Part shown: positions 1 through 8,821 of the stretch, one piece after another
Layout: each line of letters begins with the position of its first letter
Position numbering within the stretch: position 1 is the first letter of the stretch
NCBI RefSeq assembly: GCF_001691415.1
Contig: NZ_LRRR01000008.1
Span: forward strand, 62,001 to 126,000
Direction of reading: 5' to 3'
DNA length: 64,000 nucleotides
Source of the DNA: Pararhodobacter sp. CCB-MM2
GTDB taxonomy: Bacteria; Pseudomonadota; Alphaproteobacteria; Rhodobacterales; Rhodobacteraceae
Position numbers and translations under genes: made by a program
The notes under the pieces: model-generated
Database searches by the model: none
Told to the model about the DNA's origin: nothing
Seen by the model: the letters and a program-made list of their open reading frames with translations, nothing else

Positions 1-1
1 C

Positions 2-442
2 CAGCAGCTGGCCCCGCCCGAGGATCTGTACGAGCGTCCTGAAAACAGCTTCGTCGCCCAGTTCATCGGCGAGAACAACAAGCTGGAAGGCGTGGTCGAG
101 ACCATTTCGGGCGACCGCTGCACGGTGCGTCTGGACGATGGCAGCGTGATCGACGCGAAGCCGGTCAACGTCTCGCAGCCCGGCGAGCGCACCCGCGTCT
201 CGATCCGCCCTGAGCGGGTGGAATCGAACCCTGAGCGTCTGGCGCCCGATGCGCATCTGATCGACGCCGAGGTGCTGGAGTTCATCTACATGGGCGACAC
301 GTTCCGCTTCCGCCTTCGGGTGGCGGGTCGTGACGATTTCGTAATGAAATACCGCAACGCTCAGGATCAGCGTCGGCTGTCTGCGGGGGACAAGATCCGC
401 ATCGGCTGGCGCCCCGAGGATTGCCGCGCGCTCGACGCCTGA
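2..442 (+). CDS. ABC transporter ATP-binding protein, C-terminal part (polyamine type, PotA-like)
   Basis: The reading frame is open from the window edge, so the Walker A/B and signature motifs lie outside; 146 residues are visible. The first visible residues (QQLAPPEDLYERPENSFVAQ) are the typical link after the ABC domain of MalK/PotA-type ATPases, where the protein leaves the nucleotide-binding core. The rest is a TOBE-like regulatory domain, with the usual late segment IRPERV and a closing GWRPEDC. The following genes encode a binding protein and two permeases, so this subunit would energise polyamine-type uptake at the inner membrane. The exact substrate cannot be read from this fragment. 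Confidence 0.85.
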   Translation, partial: QQLAPPEDLYERPENSFVAQFIGENNKLEGVVETISGDRCTVRLDDGSVIDAKPVNVSQPGERTRVSIRPERVESNPERLAPDAHLIDAEVLEFIYMGDTFRFRLRVAGRDDFVMKYRNAQDQRRLSAGDKIRIGWRPEDCRALDA

Positions 443-567
443 GTGGCGCGCGTCAGTCGGACCCCAAGGCGGGCCCGGCTGGCCGAGCGACAGTGCAATG
501 CACATCAACCCCCGGCCCGCGGGGCGATGTGAAACAACAGCGGGTCCAACGACCAGGGAGTAATGCA

Positions 568-1683
568 ATGAAACTGAAAACCGCAATGATGGGGGCCGCC
601 GGTATCGTCGCGCTCACCGCCGGTGGTGCCGTCGCGCAGGACATGGCCAATGAAATGACCATCGTCTCCTGGGGTGGTGCCTACCAGGCGTCGCAGGACA
701 ATGCCTATTTCCAGCCCTATCTGTCGGACCATTCCGACGTCACCATCATCACCGATGAAAGCTCGGCCGACGCCGTGGCCCGTCTGCGCGCGATGACCGA
801 AGCCAACAACGTCACTTGGGATCTGGTCGACGTCGAGGCCGCCGACTCGCTGCGCCTGTGCGACGAGGGTCTGGCGATGCCGATCGATCACGATGCCGTT
901 CTGGCCGCCGCGCCCGATGGCACCTCGGCGACCGAAGACTTCGGCCCGATGATCGTGTCGGAATGCTTCATCCCGCAGATCGTGTTCTCGACCACCTTCG
1001 GCTACCGCACCGACATGGTGCCGGAAGGCGTCGACGCGCCGACCGATGCCTGCGCCGTCTTCGACCTTGAGACCTATCCGGGCCGCCGCGCGCTGAACCG
1101 TCGTCCGGTCGGTAACATGGAATGGGCCCTGCTGTGCGACGGCGTGCCCTACGAGGAAGTCTACGAGACCCTCGAAACCGAAGAAGGCCTCGAGCGCGCC
1201 TTCGCGATGCTCGACACCATCAAGGACCAGACCATCTGGTGGTCGGCTGCTGCCGAAACCCCGCAGCTGCTGGCCGATGGCGAGATCTTCATGGGCTCGA
1301 CCTACAACGGTCGTCTGTTCTCGGCCATCGCCGAGCAGGACCAGCCGATCGGCATGGCCTGGGGCTATCAGATGCTGGACATCGACGGCTGGATCGTTCC
1401 CGCCGGCCTGCCGGAAGACCGTCTGGCCCGCGTGATGGCGTTCCTGAACTTCGCCACCGACACCCAGCGTCTGGCCGATCAGGCCAAGTACATCTCGTAT
1501 GGTCCGGCCCGCGCCTCGTCGGCGCCGATGGTTGGCACCCACGAGACCCTCGGTATCGAGATGGCGCCGCACATGCCGACCGACCCGGCCAACATGACCG
1601 GCGCTTTCGTCACCAACTACCTGTGGTGGGCTGACTATCGCGACGAGATCGACGCCCGCTTCCAGGCCTGGCTGGCACAATAA
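568..1683 (+). CDS. Periplasmic polyamine-type substrate-binding protein (PotD/PotF family)
   Basis: 371 residues. The start at 568 is chosen because it opens on a Sec signal peptide (MKLKTAMMGAAGIVALTAGG, cleavage probably after AVA near residue 23) and has a GGGAG ribosome site just upstream; the in-frame ATG at 421 would put unrelated sequence before the signal. The mature start, MTIVSWGGAYQASQ, is the usual first strand of spermidine/putrescine-binding proteins (COG0687). It sits between the ATPase and two permeases and is probably co-transcribed with them. Four cysteines are scattered through the mature chain. Substrate could be spermidine, putrescine or a related amine; the family assignment is firmer than the ligand. 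Confidence 0.88.
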   Translation: MKLKTAMMGAAGIVALTAGGAVAQDMANEMTIVSWGGAYQASQDNAYFQPYLSDHSDVTIITDESSADAVARLRAMTEANNVTWDLVDVEAADSLRLCDEGLAMPIDHDAVLAAAPDGTSATEDFGPMIVSECFIPQIVFSTTFGYRTDMVPEGVDAPTDACAVFDLETYPGRRALNRRPVGNMEWALLCDGVPYEEVYETLETEEGLERAFAMLDTIKDQTIWWSAAAETPQLLADGEIFMGSTYNGRLFSAIAEQDQPIGMAWGYQMLDIDGWIVPAGLPEDRLARVMAFLNFATDTQRLADQAKYISYGPARASSAPMVGTHETLGIEMAPHMPTDPANMTGAFVTNYLWWADYRDEIDARFQAWLAQ

Positions 1684-1691
1684 GAGCCTGA

Positions 1692-1717
1692 CGGCCGGCC
1701 CCCTGACGGGCCGGCCG
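1692..1717 (+). other. Intercistronic hairpin between binding protein and permease
   Basis: Perfect 10-bp stem CGGCCGGCCC / GGGCCGGCCG with a 6-nt loop, 8 nt after the binding-protein stop, followed only by CTTTC. Hairpins here commonly protect the upstream mRNA or cause partial termination, so that binding protein is made in excess over permeases. The role is inferred; the structure is directly visible. Confidence 0.6.
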
Positions 1718-1779
1718 CTTTCGAATGACCTCCGGCTCCCCGCGCGAAGACGGGGACCGGAACCCACGGGGAAGTCCTG

Positions 1780-3048
1780 ATGACCACCACCGATCTGGAG
1801 GCCGACGCAGTCCGCGGCGGCGAACCGCTCAAGCGATCCCTTGCCCGCGCCCTGCGCCGCCAGAAGATGCGCGCGCTGCTGCTGATCGCGCCGCTGCTGA
1901 TCTTCATCTTCGTGGGCTTCCTGATGCCCATCGTCTCGATGCTGACCCGCTCCGTCGAGAACAACATCGTGCAGGACACGCTGCCGCAGACCGTGGCGGC
2001 GCTGCAGGATTGGGACATCGATTCCGAGGATCTGCCGCCCGAGGCCGTGTTCCGCGCCATGGCCGCCGATCTTCAGATCGCCATCCCCGATCGGACCGCC
2101 CTTCAGGTCGCGCGCCGCATGAACTTCGAGGCTGCCGGCTGGACGACGATGATGCGCCGCGCGCTGCGCGCCGTGCCGGATTGGGATCTGGAGACGGACG
2201 GCCCGTTCCGCGAGCGCTTCCTTGACCTGCACCGCGATTGGGGCTCGCTCGAGACCTGGCGCGCGCTGAAGGCCTATAGCTCGGAATATACCACCGGCTA
2301 CTACCTCGCCGCCGTGGACCGCACGATGGTCTCGGGCCATGTGGAGCCCTTGCCGGACAACCAATCGCTGCACCTGATGCTGTTCTGGCGCACGGCCTGG
2401 ATGTCGGGGCTGATCTGCTTCCTCGCGTTGCTGCTTGGCTATCCGGTCGCCTTCCTGCTGGCCAACATCAAGGAGCGGCATGCCAACCTGCTGCTGATCC
2501 TCGTGCTTCTGCCGTTCTGGACCTCGCTTCTGGTCCGGACCTCGTCGTGGAAGGTGCTGCTGCAGGATCAGGGTGTGGTGAACCAGTTCCTCGTCTGGAT
2601 CGGGCTGGTCGCGGACGACAACCGGCTGACGATGATCAACAACAAGTTCGGCGTGATCGTCGCGATGACGCAGATCCTGCTGCCCTTCATGATCCTGCCG
2701 CTCTATTCGGTGATGAAGACCATCCCGCCGAGCTATGTCCGTGCCGCGAAATCGCTGGGCGCGACCGACTGGACCGCCTTCTGGCGCGTGTATTTCCCGC
2801 AATCGGTGCCCGGCATCGGCGCGGGCGCGATCCTCGTGTTCATCATGGCCGTCGGCTACTACATCACGCCGGAACTGGTAGGCGGCCCCTCGGGCATGTT
2901 CATCTCGAACCGGATTGCGCACCAATGGTATGTGTCAGGCAACTGGGGCCTCGTGGGCGCGCTGGGCACCATCCTGCTGCTGGCGGTTCTGGTGCTGTAT
3001 TGGGTCTACGACAAGGTCGTGGGCATCGACAACGTGAAGCTGGGGTAA
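1780..3048 (+). CDS. ABC transporter permease, PotB/PotH type
   Basis: 422 residues, clearly longer than the roughly 285 of E. coli PotB. After a cytoplasmic N-terminus and TM1 (about residues 28-55) comes a soluble, probably periplasmic insert of about 140 residues (to about 195), then five more membrane segments. The EAA loop that contacts the ATPase is seen as YVRAAKSLGATDWTAFWRVY near residue 320. Such enlarged first permeases are frequent in alphaproteobacterial polyamine importers. The start at 1780 follows GGGGAAG; the gene lies 96 bp after the binding protein and 6 bp before the second permease. Confidence 0.88.
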   Translation: MTTTDLEADAVRGGEPLKRSLARALRRQKMRALLLIAPLLIFIFVGFLMPIVSMLTRSVENNIVQDTLPQTVAALQDWDIDSEDLPPEAVFRAMAADLQIAIPDRTALQVARRMNFEAAGWTTMMRRALRAVPDWDLETDGPFRERFLDLHRDWGSLETWRALKAYSSEYTTGYYLAAVDRTMVSGHVEPLPDNQSLHLMLFWRTAWMSGLICFLALLLGYPVAFLLANIKERHANLLLILVLLPFWTSLLVRTSSWKVLLQDQGVVNQFLVWIGLVADDNRLTMINNKFGVIVAMTQILLPFMILPLYSVMKTIPPSYVRAAKSLGATDWTAFWRVYFPQSVPGIGAGAILVFIMAVGYYITPELVGGPSGMFISNRIAHQWYVSGNWGLVGALGTILLLAVLVLYWVYDKVVGIDNVKLG

Positions 3049-3054
3049 TCAGAC

Positions 3055-3906
3055 ATGGCCCTTCCCACCTATGCCTCGCCCCTGCAGCGGATCTGGTACT
3101 ACACCTTCCGCGTGATCTGCGGGATCATCTTCTTCTACCTGATGTTCCCGATCCTGGTGATCATCCCGCTGAGCTTCAACGCGCAGGACTTCTTCACCTT
3201 CACGCCCGAGATGCTGGCGCTGGATCCCGCCGGCTTCTCGTTGAAGCATTACGAGGATTTCTTCACCAACAGCGACTGGCAGCAGGCGACCCGTAACTCG
3301 CTGACCATCGCGCCGATGGCGACGCTGATCTCGGTCTCGCTGGGGACGCTTGCGGCCATCGGCCTGAGCCAGAGCCACGTCCCCTTCAAGCGCGCGATCA
3401 TGGCGATCCTGATCTCGCCGATGATCGTGCCGCTGATCATCTCGGCCGCCGGCATGTATTTCTTCTTCTCGGCCATCGGCTTGCAGGGGACCTACTGGGG
3501 CGTCGTGCTGGCGCATGCCATTCTGGGCATTCCCTTCGTCATCATCACCGTGACCGCGACCATGGTGGGCTTCGACCGGTCGCTGACGCGGGCGGCGGCC
3601 TCGATGGGCGCGGGGCCGGTGAAGACCTTCTTCAAGGTGCAGCTGCCGCTGATCCTGCCGGGCGTGATTTCGGGCTCGCTGTTCGCCTTCATCACGTCGT
3701 TCGACGAGGTGGTGGTGGTGATCTTCGTTGGCTCGGCCGCGCAGCAGACCCTGCCGTGGCAGATGTTCATCGGCCTGCGTGAGCAGATCTCGCCGACGAT
3801 CCTCGCGGTGGCGACACTGATGGTGGGGTTGTCGATCCTGCTGCTGGCAACACTGGAGATGCTGCGTCGGCGCAACGAAAAGATGCGGGGCATGAGCCCG
3901 GCGTGA
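3055..3906 (+). CDS. ABC transporter permease, PotC/PotI type
   Basis: 283 residues, normal for PotC. A first membrane segment (about residues 20-45) is followed by a short periplasmic stretch with a family-typical region around DFFTFTPEML, then five further segments. The EAA motif is visible as LTRAAASMGAGPVKTFFKVQ near residue 185. It forms the heterodimeric membrane channel with the preceding permease and ends the operon. A repeat element and a terminator-like hairpin follow directly. Confidence 0.88.
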   Translation: MALPTYASPLQRIWYYTFRVICGIIFFYLMFPILVIIPLSFNAQDFFTFTPEMLALDPAGFSLKHYEDFFTNSDWQQATRNSLTIAPMATLISVSLGTLAAIGLSQSHVPFKRAIMAILISPMIVPLIISAAGMYFFFSAIGLQGTYWGVVLAHAILGIPFVIITVTATMVGFDRSLTRAAASMGAGPVKTFFKVQLPLILPGVISGSLFAFITSFDEVVVVIFVGSAAQQTLPWQMFIGLREQISPTILAVATLMVGLSILLLATLEMLRRRNEKMRGMSPA

Positions 3907-3910
3907 GAAA

Positions 3911-3960
3911 GGGGGGCGCTGCCCCCCAAACCCCCCGGGATATTTTGAGAGTAAAGATGA
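3911..3960 (+). repeat. Dispersed CCCGGGATATTT repeat, copy 1
   Basis: A GC hairpin (GGGGGGC GCT GCCCCCC, 3911-3927) is followed by CCCCCCGGGATATTTTGAG and AGTAAAGATGA. The same core occurs at 18826-18890 (inverted), 35375-35421 and, more diverged, at 29885-29929 (inverted). All copies are intergenic and next to a gene end. Confidence 0.8.
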
Positions 3961-3961
3961 G

Positions 3962-3990
3962 GGGCGCCGCCGGGAGGGGGCGCCCTTTCT
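3962..3990 (+). terminator. Probable terminator of the polyamine transporter operon
   Basis: Stem GGGCGCC (3962-3968) / GGCGCCC (3979-3985) followed by TTTCT, directly downstream of repeat copy 1 and touching the 3' end of the convergent thioredoxin gene. Confidence 0.6.
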
Positions 3991-3992
3991 CG

Positions 3993-4439
3993 TCAGCCGA
4001 CGAGCGCGACTTTTTCCTCGACGAAGCGGATCAGGTCCGAGGCCGGGCGGGCGCCGGCGAGGCGGGCGACCTCGCGGCCGCGGTGGAAGAGGATGAAGGC
4101 CGGAATGCCGCGGATATTGTAGCGCACGGTCGCATCCGGGTTCGACTGCGTGTCGATCTTCGCCAGCCGCACCTTGCCTTTCAGCTGGCGCGCGGCCTTC
4201 TCGAACTCGGGCGCCATCTGGCGGCAGGGGCCGCACCAAGGGGCCCAGAAGTCGACCAGCAGGGGCATCTCGTCGTTGCGCGCCATCTTCTCCAGCGTCT
4301 TGAGATCCAGCTTCGCGACCTTGCCGTCATTCAGCGCGTGGCCGCAGATCCCGCATTTCGGCACGGCCCCGGCCTTGTCGGCCGGGAACTGGTTCACCTG
4401 GGCGCATTCCGGGCAGGTCAGTTTGATCTTCGCGGCCAT
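3993..4439 (-). CDS. trxC: Thioredoxin 2 (zinc-ribbon thioredoxin)
   Basis: 148 residues. The N-terminus carries a zinc-ribbon pair CPEC (9-12) and CGIC (29-32), the mark of TrxC, followed by a thioredoxin fold with the redox motif WCGPC (68-72) and the cis-Pro region IRGIPAF. It is expected to reduce disulfides in the cytoplasm, mainly under oxidative stress, with electrons from thioredoxin reductase. The start at 4439 is preferred over 4454 because GAGGTG lies 6 nt before it, and the upstream ATG overlaps that site. It converges on the polyamine transporter operon. Confidence 0.93.
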   Translation of the reverse strand: MAAKIKLTCPECAQVNQFPADKAGAVPKCGICGHALNDGKVAKLDLKTLEKMARNDEMPLLVDFWAPWCGPCRQMAPEFEKAARQLKGKVRLAKIDTQSNPDATVRYNIRGIPAFILFHRGREVARLAGARPASDLIRFVEEKVALVG

Positions 4440-4495
4440 CTCGGCACCTCGCATTCATTGGGCTGAATGTGAGATGGGGGAGGGCGGCGGGCAAG

Positions 4496-4897
4496 TCAAG
4501 CCTGAGCGCGTGAAATCGACGGGCCGCGCGGCGGCCAGAGTGCGAGACCCGCGATCACCAGCGTGATGATCCATTGCGGGGCGGTCCAAGGCTCGCCCAG
4601 CATCGTCAGGCCGAAGGCGAGGAACAGCGCGCCCATGCCAAGTCCGAGGATCGCGATCACCGCTGCCGTTTGCCGCCGGGCGGTCGGGGCGAGGGCGGCC
4701 CAGCCCATGCCGAGGGCGCCAAGCGCGAAATAGACGGTCACGAAATGCCACAGCAGGGCGAGGTACAGCGTCAACTCGGTCGTGGGGCTGACGGCGAGGA
4801 GGGGCTCGTAGACGGCGGTGCCGCCCAAGGTCACATGGACCACGCCGGTCAGGGCGAGGAGAGCGGCGGCGGTCATCAGGCGGGGCGATAGGGACAT
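4496..4897 (-). CDS. Small four-helix membrane protein of unknown function
   Basis: 133 residues with four predicted membrane helices (about residues 8-28, 48-68, 75-95 and 100-122) and almost no polar loops. I do not recognise the family. The start at 4897 has an AGGAG site 6 nt upstream; the longer frame to 5008 would run through the operator region and the start of the divergent tetR gene. The gene is divergent from that TetR regulator, with two palindromes between the starts, so it is very probably the regulator's target. By context it might be a small transporter or stress membrane protein, but nothing in the sequence proves this. Confidence 0.75.
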   Translation of the reverse strand: MSLSPRLMTAAALLALTGVVHVTLGGTAVYEPLLAVSPTTELTLYLALLWHFVTVYFALGALGMGWAALAPTARRQTAAVIAILGLGMGALFLAFGLTMLGEPWTAPQWIITLVIAGLALWPPRGPSISRAQA

Positions 4898-4914
4898 GGG
4901 GGCTCCTGAGGTTG

Positions 4915-4970
4915 CATACGGTGGCGTATGGATGCGCCTGTGCCTTGCTGGAGTCAATACGCTGCCGTAT
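4915..4970. promoter_or_regulatory. Pair of palindromic operators between the membrane protein and tetR
   Basis: Two inverted repeats: CATACGgtggCGTATG at 4915-4930 and ATACGctgcCGTAT at 4957-4970. Both have the same ATACG/CGTAT half-sites and a 4-bp spacer, with centres 41 bp apart (about four helical turns). They fill the space between the divergent starts and are probably bound by the adjacent TetR protein, repressing both genes. Confidence 0.75.
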
Positions 4971-4980
4971 GGTGCGGCGC

Positions 4981-5547
4981 ATGACCGCGCCTCGCCCCTC
5001 GCTCTCACCGGAGGACTGGATCGCTGCCGCCTTTCGGCGGTTGGCGCAGGGGGGGCTGGCGGCCGTCCGGGCCGAGGCGATTGCCCGCGACCTTGGCGTG
5101 TCGAAGGGCAGTTTCTACTGGCACTTCAAGGATCTGCCGGACCTGAAAGCGCGAATGCTGGCGCATTGGCTGGATCGGGCGACCGAGCAGGTGATGGCCC
5201 TGACGGTTGAGGGCGGCGGCGATGCCACCGCACGGCTGGAGCGGCTGACGGACCTCGCCAGCTCCGACCTGTCCGAGCGTTATGGCGGGCCGAGGGCCGA
5301 GCTGGCGATCCGGGATTGGGCGCGGCTGGAGCCGGGCGCGGGCGAGGCGCAGCGCGCGGCGGATACGGCGCGGTTGGCGTTTCTTACCGGGTTGTTGCAG
5401 CAGGCGGGGCTGACGCGGGCCGAGGCAGAGCGGGGCGCGCGGCAGATCTATGGTTGCTATCTGGGCGCACAATTGCTGGCGCCGGACGGGGCAGGGACAC
5501 AGGCCGAGGATCTGCGCGATCTGGTGGCGCGGGTCCTGCGGCGCTGA
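4981..5547 (+). CDS. TetR family transcriptional regulator
   Basis: 188 residues from 4981. Residues about 10-55 form a TetR helix-turn-helix (AIARDLGVSKGSFYWHFKDL); the C-terminal helical ligand domain is not diagnostic for an inducer. Two starts are possible: ATG 4969 lies inside the second palindrome and ATG 4981 just after it; neither has a good ribosome site, so translation may be leaderless. 4981 is chosen because it leaves the palindrome free as an operator. The divergent membrane protein and the two palindromes suggest autoregulation and control of that neighbour. Confidence 0.88.
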   Translation: MTAPRPSLSPEDWIAAAFRRLAQGGLAAVRAEAIARDLGVSKGSFYWHFKDLPDLKARMLAHWLDRATEQVMALTVEGGGDATARLERLTDLASSDLSERYGGPRAELAIRDWARLEPGAGEAQRAADTARLAFLTGLLQQAGLTRAEAERGARQIYGCYLGAQLLAPDGAGTQAEDLRDLVARVLRR

Positions 5548-5551
5548 GGGG

Positions 5552-6181
5552 TCAGATCCGGCGCTTGGGCGGGCGCGACTTGTAGACCGGCAGCTTCCAG
5601 CCAAAGGCCATGGAGCCCGCGCGCAACAGGAAGGTCACCGCCGCGCAGCCGATCAAGGCCAGCGGCGAGGGGCCGATCCCCCAGCGCACCAGCAGGGCCG
5701 TCACTGCCCCGGCGAAGGCGGCGGAGAGGTAGAGCTCGCCCTGCCGCAGCACCAGCGGCACCTCGTTGCAGACCACGTCGCGCATCAGGCCACCGAAGGC
5801 CCCGGTGATCATGCCCATCATCACCACCACCGCCGGGCTGTGATCGAGGCTCAGCGCCACGCCGACCCCGGCGGGAACCGCGACGGCCAAGGCACCGGCG
5901 TCGAGCCAATCGATGGCGCGGCGGCGGTTCTCCAGCAGATGGGCGGTGAAGAAGACGATCAGCGCCGCGACGGAGGTGATGCCGATGTACCACGGGTTGG
6001 CGATCCAGAAGACGGCCTCGCGGTTGAGCAGCACGTCACGGATCGTCCCGCCGCCGACAGCGGTCAGCGCGGCGATGAACGCGAATCCCAGAAGGTCCAG
6101 CTGGGCGCGGCTGGCCACCAGCGCGCCGGTCAGCGCGAAGATGAAGACCGACAGGTAGTCGAGCCCCTGAAGCAGCGTCAT
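5552..6181 (-). CDS. TRIC channel / UPF0126 family membrane protein
   Basis: 209 residues with about seven membrane helices. The family's internal duplication is clear: GGGTIRDVLLNREAVFW (about residues 43-59) and GGLMRDVVCNEVPLVLR (about 130-146). These glycine-rich RDVL motifs are the hallmark of bacterial TRIC-type cation channels (YadS/YicG). The physiological role in bacteria is poorly known. It converges on the tetR gene with only 4 bp between the stops. A short basic tail (KSRPPKRRI) ends the protein. Confidence 0.88.
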   Translation of the reverse strand: MTLLQGLDYLSVFIFALTGALVASRAQLDLLGFAFIAALTAVGGGTIRDVLLNREAVFWIANPWYIGITSVAALIVFFTAHLLENRRRAIDWLDAGALAVAVPAGVGVALSLDHSPAVVVMMGMITGAFGGLMRDVVCNEVPLVLRQGELYLSAAFAGAVTALLVRWGIGPSPLALIGCAAVTFLLRAGSMAFGWKLPVYKSRPPKRRI

Positions 6182-6207
6182 CGGCCCGTCCTCCCCTGTG
6201 GTCCGCT

Positions 6208-6660
6208 TCAGCCCTTATAGGGCGCCATGCCCGCGCGCGCGAGTTCGTCGGCCTTCTCGTTCTCGGCATGGCCGGCGTGGCCCTTGATCCATTTCCACGT
6301 CACCGAATGGGTCTTTTGCGCACCATCGAGGCGCTGCCACAGCTCGGCATTCTTCACCGGCTTCTTGTCGGCGGTCTTCCAGCCGTTGCGCTTCCAGCCG
6401 TGGATCCACTGCGTCACGCCGTTCTTCACATAGGCCGAGTCGGTGGTGATGGTGATCGTCGTCGGTCGCGTCAGGGCCTCAAGCGCCGAGATCGCCGCCA
6501 TCAGCTCCATGCGGTTGTTGGTGGTCTGTGCCTCGCCGCCCTGCAGGGTGCGTTCCTTCAGCAGGGTCTCGCCCTCCATCGCGCGCATCAGCACGCCCCA
6601 GCCGCCGGGGCCGGGGTTTCCGGAACAGGCGCCATCGGTCCAGGCAAAGAGTTCGGTCAT
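6208..6660 (-). CDS. rnhA: Ribonuclease HI
   Basis: 150 residues, the standard length. Catalytic acidic residues are visible at D9 ([14 protein letters not shown]), E52 (NNRMEL) and D74 (TTDSAYV), with the later [11 protein letters not shown] segment holding the fourth. The enzyme removes RNA from RNA:DNA hybrids during replication and repair in the cytoplasm. The basic protrusion ([18 protein letters not shown]) typical of E. coli-type RNase HI is present. It follows the methyltransferase gene by 18 bp on the same strand. Confidence 0.95.
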   Translation of the reverse strand: MTELFAWTDGACSGNPGPGGWGVLMRAMEGETLLKERTLQGGEAQTTNNRMELMAAISALEALTRPTTITITTDSAYVKNGVTQWIHGWKRNGWKTADKKPVKNAELWQRLDGAQKTHSVTWKWIKGHAGHAENEKADELARAGMAPYKG

Positions 6661-6678
6661 GTCAGGGGTCTTTCGTCT

Positions 6679-7266
6679 TCAGGCGCGGGCGGTGACAAGC
6701 AGGCCGAGGGCAGGCGTGCCGGCCAGCCCGGTGTCCACCTGCTCGGTGACCTCGGTGATGGTGAAGCCGGCCTGTTCCAGCAGGCCCGTCAGCTCGGGTC
6801 GGGTGTAATAGGTGTAGAAACGGCCGAGGGCATCGCGCTCCTCGCCCTGACCTTCCTTGAGGCCGATGTGAAACAGCCCGCCGGGTTTCAGCGCGGCATG
6901 GATCGCGGCCAGATGGCGCGGCAGCTCGGCGCGCGTGGCATGCAGCAACGAGAAGCTGGCCCAAGCGGCGTCGTAGACCTCGGTCAGGGGCGTGTCGAAG
7001 CTGCCTTCCCGGGCAGGCAGGCCCCGCGCGCAGGCCAGCGCCACCATCTGGGGCGCGGCATCGACGGGGTCGGGCCGATGACCGGCGGCAGCCATATGCG
7101 CGCTGTCGCCGCCCGGTCCGCAGCCAAGATCCAGCACACGGGCCGAGGGGGGCAGGGCAGCAATGAAGGCCAACAGCGGAACCGAGGGCGGCCCCTCGGC
7201 GAAGAGGCGCGCGTAATCCCCGGCGCGGGCAGCGTAGACGGCCAGCGTCTGGGGATCCTCGCTCAT
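6679..7266 (-). CDS. Class I SAM-dependent methyltransferase
   Basis: 195 residues. Motif I is VLDLGCGPGGDSAHMAAAGH (about residues 44-63), with a later acidic motif region and the segment LKPGGLFHIGL, both normal for small class I methyltransferases of the UbiE/tellurite-resistance kind. The substrate cannot be deduced. The start at 7266 overlaps the stop of the upstream LysE-type gene as ATGA, implying translational coupling in a run ispH - lysE-type - methyltransferase - rnhA; longer frames would run through the LysE gene. Confidence 0.85.
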   Translation of the reverse strand: MSEDPQTLAVYAARAGDYARLFAEGPPSVPLLAFIAALPPSARVLDLGCGPGGDSAHMAAAGHRPDPVDAAPQMVALACARGLPAREGSFDTPLTEVYDAAWASFSLLHATRAELPRHLAAIHAALKPGGLFHIGLKEGQGEERDALGRFYTYYTRPELTGLLEQAGFTITEVTEQVDTGLAGTPALGLLVTARA

Positions 7267-7874
7267 GCGCGCTCCAACGCCAGCTTGGCCCCCAGCGCCG
7301 CGAAGGAGGCGGCGAAGGCGCGGCGCATCCAGGTCATCGCGCGTTCCGAGCCCAGCACGCGGCTGCGCAACCAGCCAGCCGCCAGCGCATAGAGGAGGAA
7401 GACACCGGCGGTCATCGCCACGAAGCCGAGGCCGAGCTGGATCAGCAGTGCGGTCGCATCGGGCGCCCCGGCCGGGATGAACTGCGGCAGGAAGGCCACG
7501 AAGAACATCGGCAGCTTCGGGTTCAGCAGGTTCAGCAGCACACCGCGCCGGATCAGCACCAGCGGCGATTGCGCGCGCGTGTCGGGCGTCACCTGCAAGG
7601 CGCCGGTGCCCTTCAACGTGCCCCAGGCCATCCACAGCAGATAGGCGACGCCCGCGAATTTGATCGCGGTGAACAGCGTGGCCGAGGTCTGCAGTACGGC
7701 GGCAAGCCCGGCCATCGCGAAGCCCAGATGCACCAGCGTGGCCAAGGTGCAGCCGAGGACCGCCCAGAGGCCGGCCACCAACCCACGCCCCAGCGTGGTC
7801 GACAGCGTGTAGATGATCCCCACACCGGGGGCGAGGCAGACGATGAAGGCGGTGAGCAGGAATTCGGGGGTCAT
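7263..7874 (-). CDS. LysE/RhtB family amino-acid exporter
   Basis: 203 residues, about six membrane helices. The N-terminus shows the family motif [20 protein letters not shown], and a central [15 protein letters not shown] is the conserved LysE/RhtB loop. The protein probably exports an amino acid or derivative across the inner membrane; which one is unknown. It overlaps ispH upstream and the methyltransferase downstream by 4 bp each, so all three are likely co-translated. A second, different LysE-type gene occurs at 17226. Confidence 0.88.
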   Translation of the reverse strand: MTPEFLLTAFIVCLAPGVGIIYTLSTTLGRGLVAGLWAVLGCTLATLVHLGFAMAGLAAVLQTSATLFTAIKFAGVAYLLWMAWGTLKGTGALQVTPDTRAQSPLVLIRRGVLLNLLNPKLPMFFVAFLPQFIPAGAPDATALLIQLGLGFVAMTAGVFLLYALAAGWLRSRVLGSERAMTWMRRAFAASFAALGAKLALERA

Positions 7875-8821
7875 GCGGGCTCCCTGAGAACGCGGGGGAC
7901 TTTGAACTCTACATTTTCGACCGCCGTCTCGACGATCTCCTGGGTCAGGTCGAAGCGGTCCGCGAAGGCGTCGAGCACCTCTTGGATCAGCACCTCGGGG
8001 GCCGAGGCGCCGGCTGTTACGCCGACATGGGTCGCCCCCTCCAATGCGCGCCAGTCGATATCCGCGGCGCGCTGGATCAGCTGCGAATAGGCGCAGCCAT
8101 TGGCCTTGCCGACCTCGACCAGCCGCTTGGAGTTGGACGAGTTCGGCGCGCCGATCACCAGAAGCGCGTCGATGCGCCCGGCGATGGCCTTCACGGCCTC
8201 CTGCCGGTTGGTGGTGGCGTAGCAGATGTCTTCCTTGTGCGGCCCGACAATGGCGGGGAACCGCGCGCGCAGGGCGGCGACGATGTCGATCGTGTCATCG
8301 ACCGAGAGCGTGGTCTGGGTGATGAAGGCCAGCTTCGCGGGATCGCGCGGGGTGATGGTGGCGACATCGGCGACGGTCTCGACCAGCAGGACCTCGCCCT
8401 CGGGCAACTGGCCCATGGTGCCGATGGTCTCGGGGTGGCCCTCATGGCCGATCATCACCATCTGCAGCCCGGCCTGATGATGACGCTCGGCTTCGATATG
8501 AACCTTGGACACAAGCGGGCAGGTGGCGTCGACGAAGGTCATGTTGCGCGCCTGCGCGGCCGAGGGGACGGATTTCGGCACGCCATGCGCCGAGAAGATC
8601 ACCGGCCGGTCATCGGGGCATTCGTCCAGCTCCTCGACGAAGACGGCGCCCTTGTCACGAAGGCTATCTACGACAAAACGGTTGTGTACAATCTCGTGAC
8701 GGACATAGACCGGGGCACCCCATTTGGTGAGGGCCATCTCGACGATCTTGATCGCGCGGTCGACGCCGGCGCAGAAGCCGCGCGGTGCGGCGAGATACAG
8801 GGTCAGGGGAGGCTTGGACAT
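7871..8821 (-). CDS. ispH: 4-hydroxy-3-methylbut-2-enyl diphosphate reductase
   Basis: 316 residues. The three iron-sulfur ligands lie in the expected contexts: GFCAGVDRA (Cys17), VDATCPLV near residue 97 and the third Cys in [21 protein letters not shown] is the conserved substrate-binding loop. IspH makes IPP and DMAPP in the last step of the MEP isoprenoid pathway. The start [10 protein letters not shown] at 8821 matches the usual N-terminus; in-frame ATGs at 8830 and 8857 are possible, and none has a strong ribosome site. It heads a tightly packed minus-strand operon ending in rnhA. Confidence 0.95.
   Translation of the reverse strand: MSKPPLTLYLAAPRGFCAGVDRAIKIVEMALTKWGAPVYVRHEIVHNRFVVDSLRDKGAVFVEELDECPDDRPVIFSAHGVPKSVPSAAQARNMTFVDATCPLVSKVHIEAERHHQAGLQMVMIGHEGHPETIGTMGQLPEGEVLLVETVADVATITPRDPAKLAFITQTTLSVDDTIDIVAALRARFPAIVGPHKEDICYATTNRQEAVKAIAGRIDALLVIGAPNSSNSKRLVEVGKANGCAYSQLIQRAADIDWRALEGATHVGVTAGASAPEVLIQEVLDAFADRFDLTQEIVETAVENVEFKVPRVLREPA

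Noticed and set aside
505..2925. 806-codon minus-strand open frame over the polyamine operon
   Set aside because: Antisense shadow of the binding protein and permease; no ribosome site or recognisable domain.
4912..4980. Upstream TTG start (4912) for the TetR gene
   Set aside because: It would translate both operator palindromes and adds non-conserved residues before the helix-turn-helix domain.
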